From: Chryseobacterium camelliae
GTDB lineage: Bacteria > Bacteroidota > Bacteroidia > Flavobacteriales > Weeksellaceae
Direction of reading: 5' to 3'
Length of the DNA stretch: 64,000 bases
NCBI RefSeq assembly: GCF_002770595.1
Contig: NZ_CP022986.1
Span: 868,001-932,000, forward strand
The position numbers and the translations under genes are program-made. The notes beneath the pieces are model-generated. The model made no database searches. It saw nothing but the letters and a program-made list of their open reading frames with translations, and was not told where the DNA came from. Positions 41,408-50,800 of the stretch are shown here, piece after piece. Each line of letters opens with the position of its first letter. Position 1 is the first letter of the stretch.

Positions 41408-44209
41408 TTGAAACCACAAAATGGCATATCGATATCAGTCCTGAGGAGAACAATCTTATGCTTTGCATTTGTTCTCCTGCACTCTTCCCTGGCCTTTGCG
41501 CAGGAAAAGAAGGATATCCGGATCCATTTTGAAAATGACAATGTGGCTGTTGAGAAGGGATCTACTTTTACTAATTTCCTGGTTATTGAGAATACAGGTC
41601 AGGAAGGGGTTACCATTCAGAATATCATACCTGGCGAACAATATCCCGGATTACTTTTCTATCCCCAAAACAGCTTTACATTAGGAGCAGGTCAGTCTAA
41701 GAATCTTCCTGTGAAACTGATCGCCAACGTGGATTTCATGAAACTGAGATCCAATGAGGTCAGATTCCAGGTTTCTTACACTACCCCAACGGTCACCGGA
41801 AATGGAAGTGCCTCATTCTTCGTTAACAAAAAAGAGAATAAAAACATCGCTATTTATACGGCCACCTATGAAAATTTCATTAATCCTGCTGCCCCCGAAT
41901 CCTCCATCCTGCTGATGGTAGAAAATCAGGGCTACAGCAAACGGACCGTCAGGATTGATTTGCAGTCCATTCCCGATGGTTTGGAAATGATGCCCAACCA
42001 ACCGACCGTCTCTCTGGAAGGTTTGGAAAAACAAACGGTAGAGATCAAAATCAGGGTCAGGAAACAGAATACACTTTATCCGGAATTTAATATCAATGCA
42101 ACTGCCACCGACCTTCTTGACAATACCATCGTGGGAAGCAACACGCTCAACTTAGTCATTCTATCCCACAACAGACAAATTGCACGGGGAAACGAGGCGA
42201 TGAACGGAAGTAATTTTGCGGAAATGAGCTATAATGAAAACAGCTCAGGCTTTAATTTTCTTCAATTGAGGGGAAATACAGCATTCAGCGTGACCGAAAA
42301 TTTGAAATCGCGCTTCAATATGGGTGCGGATTACTATCTTGACGGCCGTTATAATGTGTATGATACCTGGCTGGAACTGCAGAGAAAAAATACGGTATTA
42401 CGCGTGGGCAATGTAAACAGTAACGATTACGACTACCCGGTTTTCGGGAGAGGCGGGAAAGTTGCCACTCAGCTGGGTAAGAATAATCAGATTGAAGTTC
42501 TTGCTCTGGAAAATAATTATAACCTCTACGGTACGTATTTCCAGCAAATAAAAGGATCTACCATGGCGGGGGCCAAATATGGCTTTGGGAATGGAAAAAC
42601 TTTCAATGGGAAAGTATCCTACCTATTCGACCATGATCCGCGCTTCAACGTAGACACCCAGGTGGCCAACGCGGTATCATCATTTTTAATTAATTATAAG
42701 CATACCATCCGGGCGGAGATGGGACTGAGCCACGAAAAGGGGCTTTCCAACAAAGATGAAAACGAAGGCGCTTTAATGGGAGCCCATTACGAGGGAAAAA
42801 TAGGAAAATGGGAAATACAGTCCGTTAATTCCTTCGCCACCAAAAGCTATGCAGGGATCAAACGGGGATCTTTGATCTCCAACCAGCGGATCAGCCGCCA
42901 GTTTTCGGATTCCCGGCGCGCTTTCATACAATACCAGAATTCGCAGGTAGACCCTGAGTTCCTGAGTTTCCAGAATGCACCCATCCAGGCTGGAAATACG
43001 GCTAACCTGCGGTATTATTTCAACAGTACGGAAGCTTTGGCGTCAGGGTACCAGTTTTCTGTAAAGAATTGGAATTTCCTGCTGTCTCCCAGGATTGAAA
43101 AGCAAAAAACAGCCAGTTTTTATACCTCGCATGAGCTTTTCTCATACCGGCTGGAGACCAACATGAGCACTACATTGGGCGCTCACACACTGAACCTGAC
43201 GGCTGAATATTCTTATTCAAAAGCGGATAATAACCCGGACTGGTTCAACAGCCTGAAGACAACTTTATCTTACCGGTATAAATCCTTCTCCCTCAACGGG
43301 ACGGCGCAATGGAACGCAACCAATGTCTTTGATTTAACTTCTTATTACAATACAGACCGTAATTTCGCCAACTACAATGTATACGCTTCGTATAATTTCC
43401 AGATGATGAATCATAATCTGACCGGAGCTTTTTCAGCCGGAGCTTCCTATTCGGAACTTTACAAAAACCTGAACAGCAACGTGAGCGGGAACCTGGAATA
43501 TAAGATTTCGCCATCCTGGTCCACTACAGGGTATGTTAATTTTTCCGGGTACAAATCGACGGCTGAGTTTGCAAGCAGCGGCGGTTATTACCAGTTCAGA
43601 GTAGGGATTAAAAAATATTTTACTACCGCTACGGCCTTTGGAAATCATAAAGTGACGCTCCAGTTGTTTGAAGATAAAAATTCCAATGGACTCCTGGATG
43701 CCGGCGAACCGGTCCTTGCCAATGAAATAGTGAAACTGGACAATTTTGTTGCCTTAACCGACAAGAACGGAAAAGTAGTTTTCCAGAATGTGCCTGAAGG
43801 AATGTACACCCTGAAGGTGAACGAAAGTGCGGGTGCCCGGTTGATGATGGATCCTGTAATGATGGTCAGTAACAATATCAACCGCAAGGTAGGCCTGGTA
43901 AAAAATATCAGGGTAAGCGGGAAACTAACAGAGGTAAAACAGGCCTACGATGATCTGGAAACGGATGTAACCGGAATCGTGGTGTACGCAAAAGGTGAAG
44001 ATGGTAAGATCTATACCGCCGTGGTGAACCAGAAAAATGAGTTTGAGTTTTTCCTGAAAGACGGAATATACAACCTCTATATTGAAAATGACAAATACAG
44101 CTATATACAACCCAACCAAACGATTAAGGTGACAAAAGAAGGGTATTCACAAACCGTAGTTTTTGAATATAAGAAGAAAGACACCGTGATAAAGGTGAAA
44201 AAGTTTTAA
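41408..44209 (+). CDS. Outer-membrane barrel protein in the usher position
   Basis: 933 residues, TTG start 11 bp after the chaperone stop, signal peptide to about residue 31 (SSLAFAQ). Two Ig-like domains follow (about 34-140 and 145-255; strand patterns such as FLVIENTGQEGVTIQNI and VENQGYSKRTVRIDLQSI). Then comes a long region of alternating aromatic beta-strands (about 265-745, e.g. LKSRFNMGADYYLDGRYNVY). The C-terminal domains begin LQLFEDKNSNGLLDAGEPVL, a Ca-loop-like SdrD-B segment, with a TDKNGKVVFQNVPEGMYTLK repeat core, and a last beta domain. I see no PapC/FimD sequence signature, so usher function is inferred from operon position, size and architecture. Alternative: a generic outer-membrane anchor. 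Confidence 0.6.
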   Translation: MKPQNGISISVLRRTILCFAFVLLHSSLAFAQEKKDIRIHFENDNVAVEKGSTFTNFLVIENTGQEGVTIQNIIPGEQYPGLLFYPQNSFTLGAGQSKNLPVKLIANVDFMKLRSNEVRFQVSYTTPTVTGNGSASFFVNKKENKNIAIYTATYENFINPAAPESSILLMVENQGYSKRTVRIDLQSIPDGLEMMPNQPTVSLEGLEKQTVEIKIRVRKQNTLYPEFNINATATDLLDNTIVGSNTLNLVILSHNRQIARGNEAMNGSNFAEMSYNENSSGFNFLQLRGNTAFSVTENLKSRFNMGADYYLDGRYNVYDTWLELQRKNTVLRVGNVNSNDYDYPVFGRGGKVATQLGKNNQIEVLALENNYNLYGTYFQQIKGSTMAGAKYGFGNGKTFNGKVSYLFDHDPRFNVDTQVANAVSSFLINYKHTIRAEMGLSHEKGLSNKDENEGALMGAHYEGKIGKWEIQSVNSFATKSYAGIKRGSLISNQRISRQFSDSRRAFIQYQNSQVDPEFLSFQNAPIQAGNTANLRYYFNSTEALASGYQFSVKNWNFLLSPRIEKQKTASFYTSHELFSYRLETNMSTTLGAHTLNLTAEYSYSKADNNPDWFNSLKTTLSYRYKSFSLNGTAQWNATNVFDLTSYYNTDRNFANYNVYASYNFQMMNHNLTGAFSAGASYSELYKNLNSNVSGNLEYKISPSWSTTGYVNFSGYKSTAEFASSGGYYQFRVGIKKYFTTATAFGNHKVTLQLFEDKNSNGLLDAGEPVLANEIVKLDNFVALTDKNGKVVFQNVPEGMYTLKVNESAGARLMMDPVMMVSNNINRKVGLVKNIRVSGKLTEVKQAYDDLETDVTGIVVYAKGEDGKIYTAVVNQKNEFEFFLKDGIYNLYIENDKYSYIQPNQTIKVTKEGYSQTVVFEYKKKDTVIKVKKF

Positions 44210-44219
44210 ATTTAAAAGT

Positions 44220-45656
44220 ATGAAAACGATGAGGGCTTTTCTAATAGGAATTTTTATTGTGTTCTGCGGGTCTACAGCCACGAAAGCTCAGGATGTGTAC
44301 CTTTCGATACCTGAAAACAATATTTTTAACAGGATTGAATTTACCTCAGTACCTACCAGGGTAATGACGAACGCGAACAGGACAAACTGGGATTATGTTT
44401 TTTTTGGATTTTCGCCTATAGCTCCTACATTTACATCTGTGTCCGGACCCTCTTTTACGCACGCTTCTTCCTCAGCGACTTTGCCCGCCTCCACTCTTCT
44501 GTGGCAGCTGGAAAGCATGGGCGGGCAGCTGCCGGCTACCGGATACTCGGGTTACTTACCCGGTTTTCAGTCGTTCAATACAAGTGCTGTGAGATGGTTT
44601 GAACCACCAGGATCCATTATTTTCGGCGGAGGATTCAACCGGGGGAATATCAATTTCACATTCAAAATACCGGCTGCTCAGTTTGCAGCCAATACCTTCA
44701 GGGCCGGAAATTATTCCATGGATATCAGTCAGAATTATTATGATTTCACGCCCCGTAACTTTAAAACGATTTTAGTCATTCCTTCATCCATCAGATGGAT
44801 GACCACTTCGTTGACAAAATACATAGAAATATCTTCTTTAAATGATTACCGGATTTCCGGTAACCGGGTATTCAGCTTAGACAATGCGGAAATCGCACAG
44901 ACCGTCGATTTTAACGTATGGGCGAAAGCTGCGGCCACCAATATTCAGTTCACTTCTTCAAAAGGCGTTCCCGGAACCAGAAATATAGGAACCCTCAAAT
45001 TGGGCAGTAGCGGATCCACACTCACGACCAAAGCCTTATCTGCCGATTTTCAGAATTTTTCCGCAGCCAATTTCAGTGTGTCAGGTGGAAACCGAAACAG
45101 CTTCAGTCCGGAACTTTACGTATCTGCGGAAGATTTTAAAAACTTTTTTTTCGAAGCCGGAACGTATACGTTCGAATTGAACTTCAATGCCAGGAGTACA
45201 GACAATTCCATTAACAGTTTACAGAATACGGCAGTTCAGTTGAAAGTGCTTCCTCTGTCGGAGATCACCATCCCCGGTTCCGGGCGAAATGTAAACTTCA
45301 ATTTCAATACCGCTGAACAGTATACCAATGGTCAGTCGCAAATGATTCCCAACCAAATTATCCTGTCCAATAATGAAAGTTTTGAGCTTTATGTAAAATC
45401 GGACGAAAATTATTTCAAAAAAGGCGGCCTGCAGACCGACATCAGTTCCAACCTGTTACAAATTGGCGTGGATGGAGGTTCTGCCAATGTTCCCTTATCC
45501 AAAACGCCCCAAAAGATACTCTCTAACGGAACACCGGTTCTGGACCGGGGGCTGAACGTAAGATACACCATTCCCCCTGCCGGTGCCCAAAGTCTGGTCG
45601 GGAAAGAAAATACCACCTATTCCGTCAATGTGTATTATAGCTTTACGGCAATTTAA
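44220..45656 (+). CDS. Three-domain fibre tip/adhesin candidate with C-terminal pilin domain
   Basis: 478 residues, signal peptide to about residue 23 (STATKAQ). The C-terminal 130 residues repeat the pilin pattern: SEITIPGSGRNVNFNFNTAE, NQIILSNNESFELYVKSDEN, LNVRYTIPPAGAQSLVGKEN and the final TTYSVNVYYSFTAI. Two earlier beta domains (about 24-175 and 190-345) also end in AG-[NT]-Y strands (FRAGNYSMDISQNYY and FFEAGTYTFELNFNARS). A pilin domain joined to extra N-terminal domains is how two-domain tip adhesins are built in chaperone-usher systems. It is the last large gene of the row, 10 bp after the barrel gene. Confidence 0.65.
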   Translation: MKTMRAFLIGIFIVFCGSTATKAQDVYLSIPENNIFNRIEFTSVPTRVMTNANRTNWDYVFFGFSPIAPTFTSVSGPSFTHASSSATLPASTLLWQLESMGGQLPATGYSGYLPGFQSFNTSAVRWFEPPGSIIFGGGFNRGNINFTFKIPAAQFAANTFRAGNYSMDISQNYYDFTPRNFKTILVIPSSIRWMTTSLTKYIEISSLNDYRISGNRVFSLDNAEIAQTVDFNVWAKAAATNIQFTSSKGVPGTRNIGTLKLGSSGSTLTTKALSADFQNFSAANFSVSGGNRNSFSPELYVSAEDFKNFFFEAGTYTFELNFNARSTDNSINSLQNTAVQLKVLPLSEITIPGSGRNVNFNFNTAEQYTNGQSQMIPNQIILSNNESFELYVKSDENYFKKGGLQTDISSNLLQIGVDGGSANVPLSKTPQKILSNGTPVLDRGLNVRYTIPPAGAQSLVGKENTTYSVNVYYSFTAI

Positions 45657-45670
45657 ACAATATCGGAGTC

Positions 45671-45760
45671 ATGGAAAACAACAGCAGTAAAGCTTTGCTT
45701 TTGATCATGGACAAGTCCGAATTGATGGGACTGTTAGAGATGATCATAAGACTATTATGA
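45671..45760 (+). CDS. Possible 29-residue small protein
   Basis: ATG at 45671, 14 bp after the tip gene, reads MENNSSKALLLIMDKSELMG then LLEMIIRLL and stops at 45760. It is hydrophobic in its second half. Spacing suggests it is co-transcribed with the fibre genes, and the terminator at 45800 closes the unit. It could be chance. Confidence 0.3.
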   Translation: MENNSSKALLLIMDKSELMGLLEMIIRLL

Positions 45761-45799
45761 ATGGGGATTAAAACCATTTTAAAAATGAAAACAATATTT

Positions 45800-45827
45800 C
45801 GACGCTACCTTGTAGCGTCGATTTTTG
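45800..45827 (+). terminator. Terminator of the fibre gene cluster
   Basis: CGACGCTAC and GTAGCGTCG form a perfect stem with a 3-nt loop, followed by ATTTTTG. The spacer from here to 46010 holds nothing else recognisable. Confidence 0.9.
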
Positions 45828-46010
45828 TATTGTACAGACCAATTGACAGGATTCCTATGACGATTTTGAAACGGAAAACAGGCTTACCAATCCCATTCGG
45901 ATGAAACATATATACGCGTTTTATCCACCTTAAAGAATCCGGAAACGAAAACCCCATATTCAGATGCCCTATCTCAATGGCATTGAATCAACTCAAAAAA
46001 AATAAAAGCC

Positions 46011-46040
46011 TTGGAAAAAATATCTAAATTCCTATTTTTG
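46011..46040 (+). promoter_or_regulatory. Canonical promoter of the two-component genes (TTG-N19-TATTTTTG)
   Basis: TTG at 46011-46013 and TATTTTTG at 46033-46040 are exactly 19 nt apart. This places transcription start near 46047, about 200 nt ahead of the preferred kinase ATG at 46249. Confidence 0.7.
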
Positions 46041-46248
46041 CATGAACGGCATTTCATCTTTGCCGTGAAGAACAAAAATGCCTTCAGGCCGGAATATCAG
46101 AACTTTTAATCAGGACTTTATCAAAACATATCCTATACCCTGTCTGATATCACTCAAAAATAGTTTGGCATGCAAACCGAAAAAAAAGCTAAATAATAAA
46201 GTGTTATTTAAAAAATATAGCATATTTTTAACTTTTGATATTGAATCC

Positions 46249-46983
46249 ATGAATGATTGTATGAACGAACTACAATTAAAAATCGAAAGACTGGAAAACG
46301 AAATCAATTTTAAGAACGGATTGATCTCGATATTATCTCATGACCCAAAAGAACTGTTTGGAAATTTTCTTTGGCTTATAGAAGCGCTGGAAGAAAAGAC
46401 GATCAGTGAGGAAGATTTTTTTAAGTTGCTGCCGCAGATCAAAAGCGATGCCCGGAAGAATCTGCAAACGGTGCAGGACAGCATTGCCTGGCTAAAAACA
46501 CAGTACGGGGAGTTTAAGGTTAAACCTGTTACCATCATGGTGACGGATCTTTTTCACCAGCTGGAAGAAAACTATTCCACAAGATTAAAAGAAAAAAATA
46601 TTACATTTCACTATAAAGGAGATCACAACGCATTTCTTATCACTGACCCACTGTTGCTCAAGTATGTATCGGAAAAAATCTTTGATAATGCGGTAAAATA
46701 CTCCCTGCCGGGACAAGACATTTATTTAAACAGCATTACAGAAGGTGATCAGGTCATCCTTTCTATAACTGATTCCGGAACGGGAATGAGTGAAAAGTAC
46801 ATCTCTGGGATCTACACTTATGATAACCCCATCTTTCTGGGAACTGCAGGCGAGAAGGGAACTGGATTAAGTTTGAAAATTGTCAAAAATTTTATCTCCC
46901 TGATGCGCGGAAGCATCGAAATCATTTCGTCTGAAAGTAACGGCACAACCGTTTCTCTATTTTTACCTAAATTGAATGAATGA
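46249..46983 (+). CDS. Soluble sensor histidine kinase without membrane domain
   Basis: The ATG at 46249 starts a compact 244-residue kinase; the frame is open back to 46078, but that part has no features. A short coiled coil (NELQLKIERLENEINFKNGL) leads into the phospho-acceptor helix LISILSHDPKELFGNFLWLI. The ATPase domain shows the N box (YVSEKIFDNAVKYSLPG), the G1 box (ITDSGTGMSEKY) and the G2 box (GEKGTGLSLKIVKNFI). There is no transmembrane or PAS domain, so the signal must come from inside the cell or from a partner. It overlaps the response regulator by 4 bp. Confidence 0.85.
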   Translation: MNDCMNELQLKIERLENEINFKNGLISILSHDPKELFGNFLWLIEALEEKTISEEDFFKLLPQIKSDARKNLQTVQDSIAWLKTQYGEFKVKPVTIMVTDLFHQLEENYSTRLKEKNITFHYKGDHNAFLITDPLLLKYVSEKIFDNAVKYSLPGQDIYLNSITEGDQVILSITDSGTGMSEKYISGIYTYDNPIFLGTAGEKGTGLSLKIVKNFISLMRGSIEIISSESNGTTVSLFLPKLNE

Positions 46984-47627
46984 AGGATTTGAAATTAAAT
47001 GTTCGTATTGTAGTAGCAGATGATCATGGTATTGTACGCATGGGGTTGATCCAAACGATCAGACGGCTCATGCCCGATGCCGTCATCTCAGAAGTAGAGG
47101 ATTATAAATCCCTGTATAAACTCATCCTGAATGAAGAACTGCATCTGGCCATTCTGGATGTGAATATGCCTAATGGTACTGTGCAGGAAGCCATAGATTA
47201 CATAAAAATTCATCAGCCTGAATTAAAAATCCTGATCTTTTCTTCACAGGATGAAGAGCTGTATGCAATGCGATACCTGAAAATGGGCGCTGGCGGCTAT
47301 CTGAGCAAGCAGAGCTCCAGTGAAGTAGTTGAGGCTGCTTTAACGGCGATGCTCAGCAAGGGCCGGTATATCAGCGATCAGGTGAAAGAAGCGATCCTTT
47401 CGGAATCATTAACCGGCGCGGCAAAAAACTCTCCCTTTGAAGCACTATCAGACCGCGAACTGCAAATTGCCAATAAGCTTGCAGAAGGTCTTCCCCTTAA
47501 AGAAATTTCCAATCAGCTCAATCTGCATTCATCGACGATCAGCACGTATAAAAACCGGCTGTTTGAGAAGCTGAAGATACGGTCCGTACCCGAATTGGTG
47601 GAAATTCTCAGGATGTATAATCAGTAA
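46980..47627 (+). CDS. NarL/FixJ-type response regulator
   Basis: 215 residues. The receiver domain has VVADDHGIVRMGLIQTI (acidic pocket), the phospho-acceptor in LHLAILDVNMPNGTVQEAID, and the conserved Lys in MGAGGYLSKQSSSEVVEAAL. The C-terminal LuxR-type HTH reads LSDRELQIANKLAEGLPLKE then ISNQLNLHSSTISTYKNRLF. It is the partner of the kinase upstream. Regulators of this class bind TAC-rich inverted half sites, so the TACTACAT boxes in front of the pilins are plausible targets; this link is a guess from proximity. Confidence 0.93.
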   Translation: MKDLKLNVRIVVADDHGIVRMGLIQTIRRLMPDAVISEVEDYKSLYKLILNEELHLAILDVNMPNGTVQEAIDYIKIHQPELKILIFSSQDEELYAMRYLKMGAGGYLSKQSSSEVVEAALTAMLSKGRYISDQVKEAILSESLTGAAKNSPFEALSDRELQIANKLAEGLPLKEISNQLNLHSSTISTYKNRLFEKLKIRSVPELVEILRMYNQ

Positions 47628-47808
47628 ACATTCGGTTGTTTTCCGCTTTTCCATCCCGAAGAATTGAAGGATCTGTTGTACATCATAATAAGGTTCTTCA
47701 TTCACTCCACGGCTTCCTGGGAATGTTCCGTGAAATAACGGTGTACAGGCATAACAAAAGAATCAGCTCATCGTCTTCGGCCACCAAAATCAGTATGCTT
47801 ATGTGATT

Positions 47809-50800
47809 TTAGTGTATTAAACCTTTAATTATTTCTGATCCTACTCTTATTTCTTCACTTATTTCCCCGTAAAGCGATGTAAAATCAGAATTCTTACTTA
47901 ATTTTATTTCCCAATCCCTGGCACATTCCGCCAGTCTGAAAAGTCCTGCCGTTCCTGCCGTCCCCTTCAGCTTATGAAGGATCACCCCCATATCTGATCC
48001 GTTGTCAGCATCCTGCGCAATTTTAATGTCTTGCACTGCCTGATCCAGCTGCTGAACAACGAGGTTCAGAAACAGATTCCGAAATTCTGCATCATCGCCT
48101 ATTTGTTCATTGAGCATATCCATATCAATGTATTGATCCAGAACATCCGTATGGGTAGTACCAACAGACTGACCAGTGACAGGAAAATATTTTTTCAGCA
48201 TCGCTTCCAGATCATTTTGTTTTAAAGGTTTTGGGAGGAAGTCATCCATCCCGCTGGCCAGGCATTTTTCTTTTTCGCCCAGTACATTTCCGGCCGTAAC
48301 CCCTATAATCGGAACGGTTTCATATCCCGGTAACAGGCGGATCTGTTTTGTCGCTTCCATACCGTCCATTACCGGCATCTGCACATCCATCAGGATAATG
48401 GAAAATTGTTTTATCCTGCACTGCTCCAGGGCTTCAAGTCCGTTTACCGCTTCTGTAAGATCAAAACGGGATGAAATTGCTTTCATCATCCTGTTGTTCA
48501 GGACCATATTGACCGGGTTATCATCCACGAGCAATACATCCATTTCCTGAAAATCAGATCCCTTGTCTGCCGCTGTATCTTTTACAACAGATTCATCTTT
48601 AAAATTATTCTTCTCCACACGATTGAGCGTTTTGTACAGTTCTTCGGATTTGATAGGTTTCATCAGGAAATAAGAATTATCTTCTTTCCGGAAGGAATTG
48701 ATGACATCGTGCTCTTCGGAAGAAGTATGGAGAATGACCAGAGGTGAAACCTCGTTGCGCTGGCTAAACAGCTCTTTGATTTTATCTATAGTATCCAGGC
48801 CTGAGATCATCGGCATATGGTAATCCATCAGTATGACATCAAAACGTTCCCCTTTCAGTAGCATCTCCAGGGCTTCCGTACCACTGGCTGCAAGTACGGA
48901 TTCTACATTTTTAAAGGCAAGCATATGCTTCAGGATGATTCTGTTTGCTTCATTATCGTCAACAATAAGCACCCGTTTTATCGAAAGAAGTTTGTTATCG
49001 TCTTTTATTTCGGATGTCTCATACGGAACCTCTATATCAAAGAAAAATACGGACCCTTTTTCCGGAGTACTGATTAAGGAAAGATGGCTCCGCATATACC
49101 CGAGAATATTGTTTGATATGGTGAGTCCAAGGCCTGTTCCTCCATATTGCTTACTGATCGAACTGTTTTCCTGCGTAAAAGCATTAAAGATATACTTTTG
49201 TTTATCCTGCGGGATTCCTATTCCTGTATCTCTTACTGAAAAACGTAATTTGATATTCTGATCGTCAATGTTCAACTTTTCAACCTTCAGTTCAATTTCA
49301 CCTTCTTTTGTGAATTTAACCGCATTGCCGAGAAGGTTGATCAGGATCTGCTTCAGCCTGGCTCCATCCAGAAATAAAGTTTTCGGGAGTCCCGGCTCGA
49401 TATTAAGGAGCAGCTCAATATTCTTTTTCTGCGACTGGTAAAGAATCACATTGATTACCTGGCTTACCATGTCGTAGACATCGTAAGGTTCTATCAGCAG
49501 TTCCAGCTTGCCTGATTCTATCTTAGAGAAATCAAGAATATCATTGATGATGTTAAGCAGGTTTTCCCCGGATTCATTGATGTAATTCAGATATTGAGTC
49601 TGTATTTCATTCAGCGGTGTCCTGAGAAGGAGGTCTGAAAAACCGATAACCCCATTTAAAGGTGTCCTGATCTCATGGCTCATATTGGCCAGAAATTCAG
49701 ATTTTGCTTTGCTGGCTATGTCTGCAGTTTCCTTGGCATTTTTCAGTTCCTCATTGATTTTTACTGCCTGGGTAATATTCTGTACGGAAATAATGATGCC
49801 GCCTACTTCATCTTTTGCAAGGTACCAGGGTCCGACTTTAAGATCATAATGCTGAATTTCTTCTTTTCCTTCAACTTTTAGCGGAAAGTCGCCGTTGACG
49901 TACGTTTTTCCCAGCAGCGCATTCTTGTAAATCTCTTTTCTCTCTTCGGGAATATTGGGAGATATCGTTAAAAGATTGTGACCGATAAGATCTACATTAT
50001 TCATACTAAATTCCTCTCTCCATCGGCTGCTTACCGCAACATAGTTAAGGTCCTTATCAAACATGGCCAGAGGAACAGGAACATCAGTGGCAAAGGACTG
50101 CATGATAGCCTCCTTCCGGGTCACTTCCAGAAACATTTTTTTTAAGGCATCAATATCCTGAATGGTTCCGAAGACCCTTTTGCAGGTGCCCCCTTCAAAT
50201 TCGGGAATACCTTTTATTCTTACCCAGATCGCAACGCCGTCATTACGCAAAAGCTGAAGCTCCTCGTCAAAAGCAATTCCTTGCTGTATTGCATTGTTAA
50301 AGAGATCTTTTATTTTCTCTCCGCTTTTTCCCTGGTAAAATTCAAGGGCATTTTCAAAAGTGGGCTGGAAATTATGTTTTACTTTATGAATTTCTCTTGT
50401 ACACTGAGACCAGAAGAGCTTTCCGGTCTCCCTATTGGCTTCCCAACCTCCCACCTGGGCTACCGAACTTGTTTCCTCAAGCATTTCCTTAGTGTAGGAC
50501 AGATCTTTTTCCAGCTTATCACGCCGGATAAGATCAGATTTCAGTTGTATATACACAAAAACGGTGGTAACAATAGCTGCAACGGCAGAAAAGATGATGA
50601 ATAAAACAGTCCAGTTGGAAGACCTGTTCAGATATTTATTTTTTATGGCAAGCTGAGCCTCCTCGTATTTTACAAATTTCTGAACCAGCTGGCGGCATTT
50701 GTCCATAGCTTCCTTGTCTTGCACAAGTTTATCCGGGGTTATTACTATTCCCTTTTTACGATTCTCAATAAGCAGGACATACCCTTTCATCATCATTTCT

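Noticed and set aside
37807..45656. Type IX secretion cargo
   Set aside because: None of the secreted proteins ends in a recognisable T9SS C-terminal sorting domain; the pilins end in a donor-strand-like motif.
46078..46248. N-terminal extension of the soluble histidine kinase
   Set aside because: It has no domain, no membrane segment and odd composition; the ATG at 46249 gives a compact kinase. Kept open because the mapped promoter lies upstream of both.
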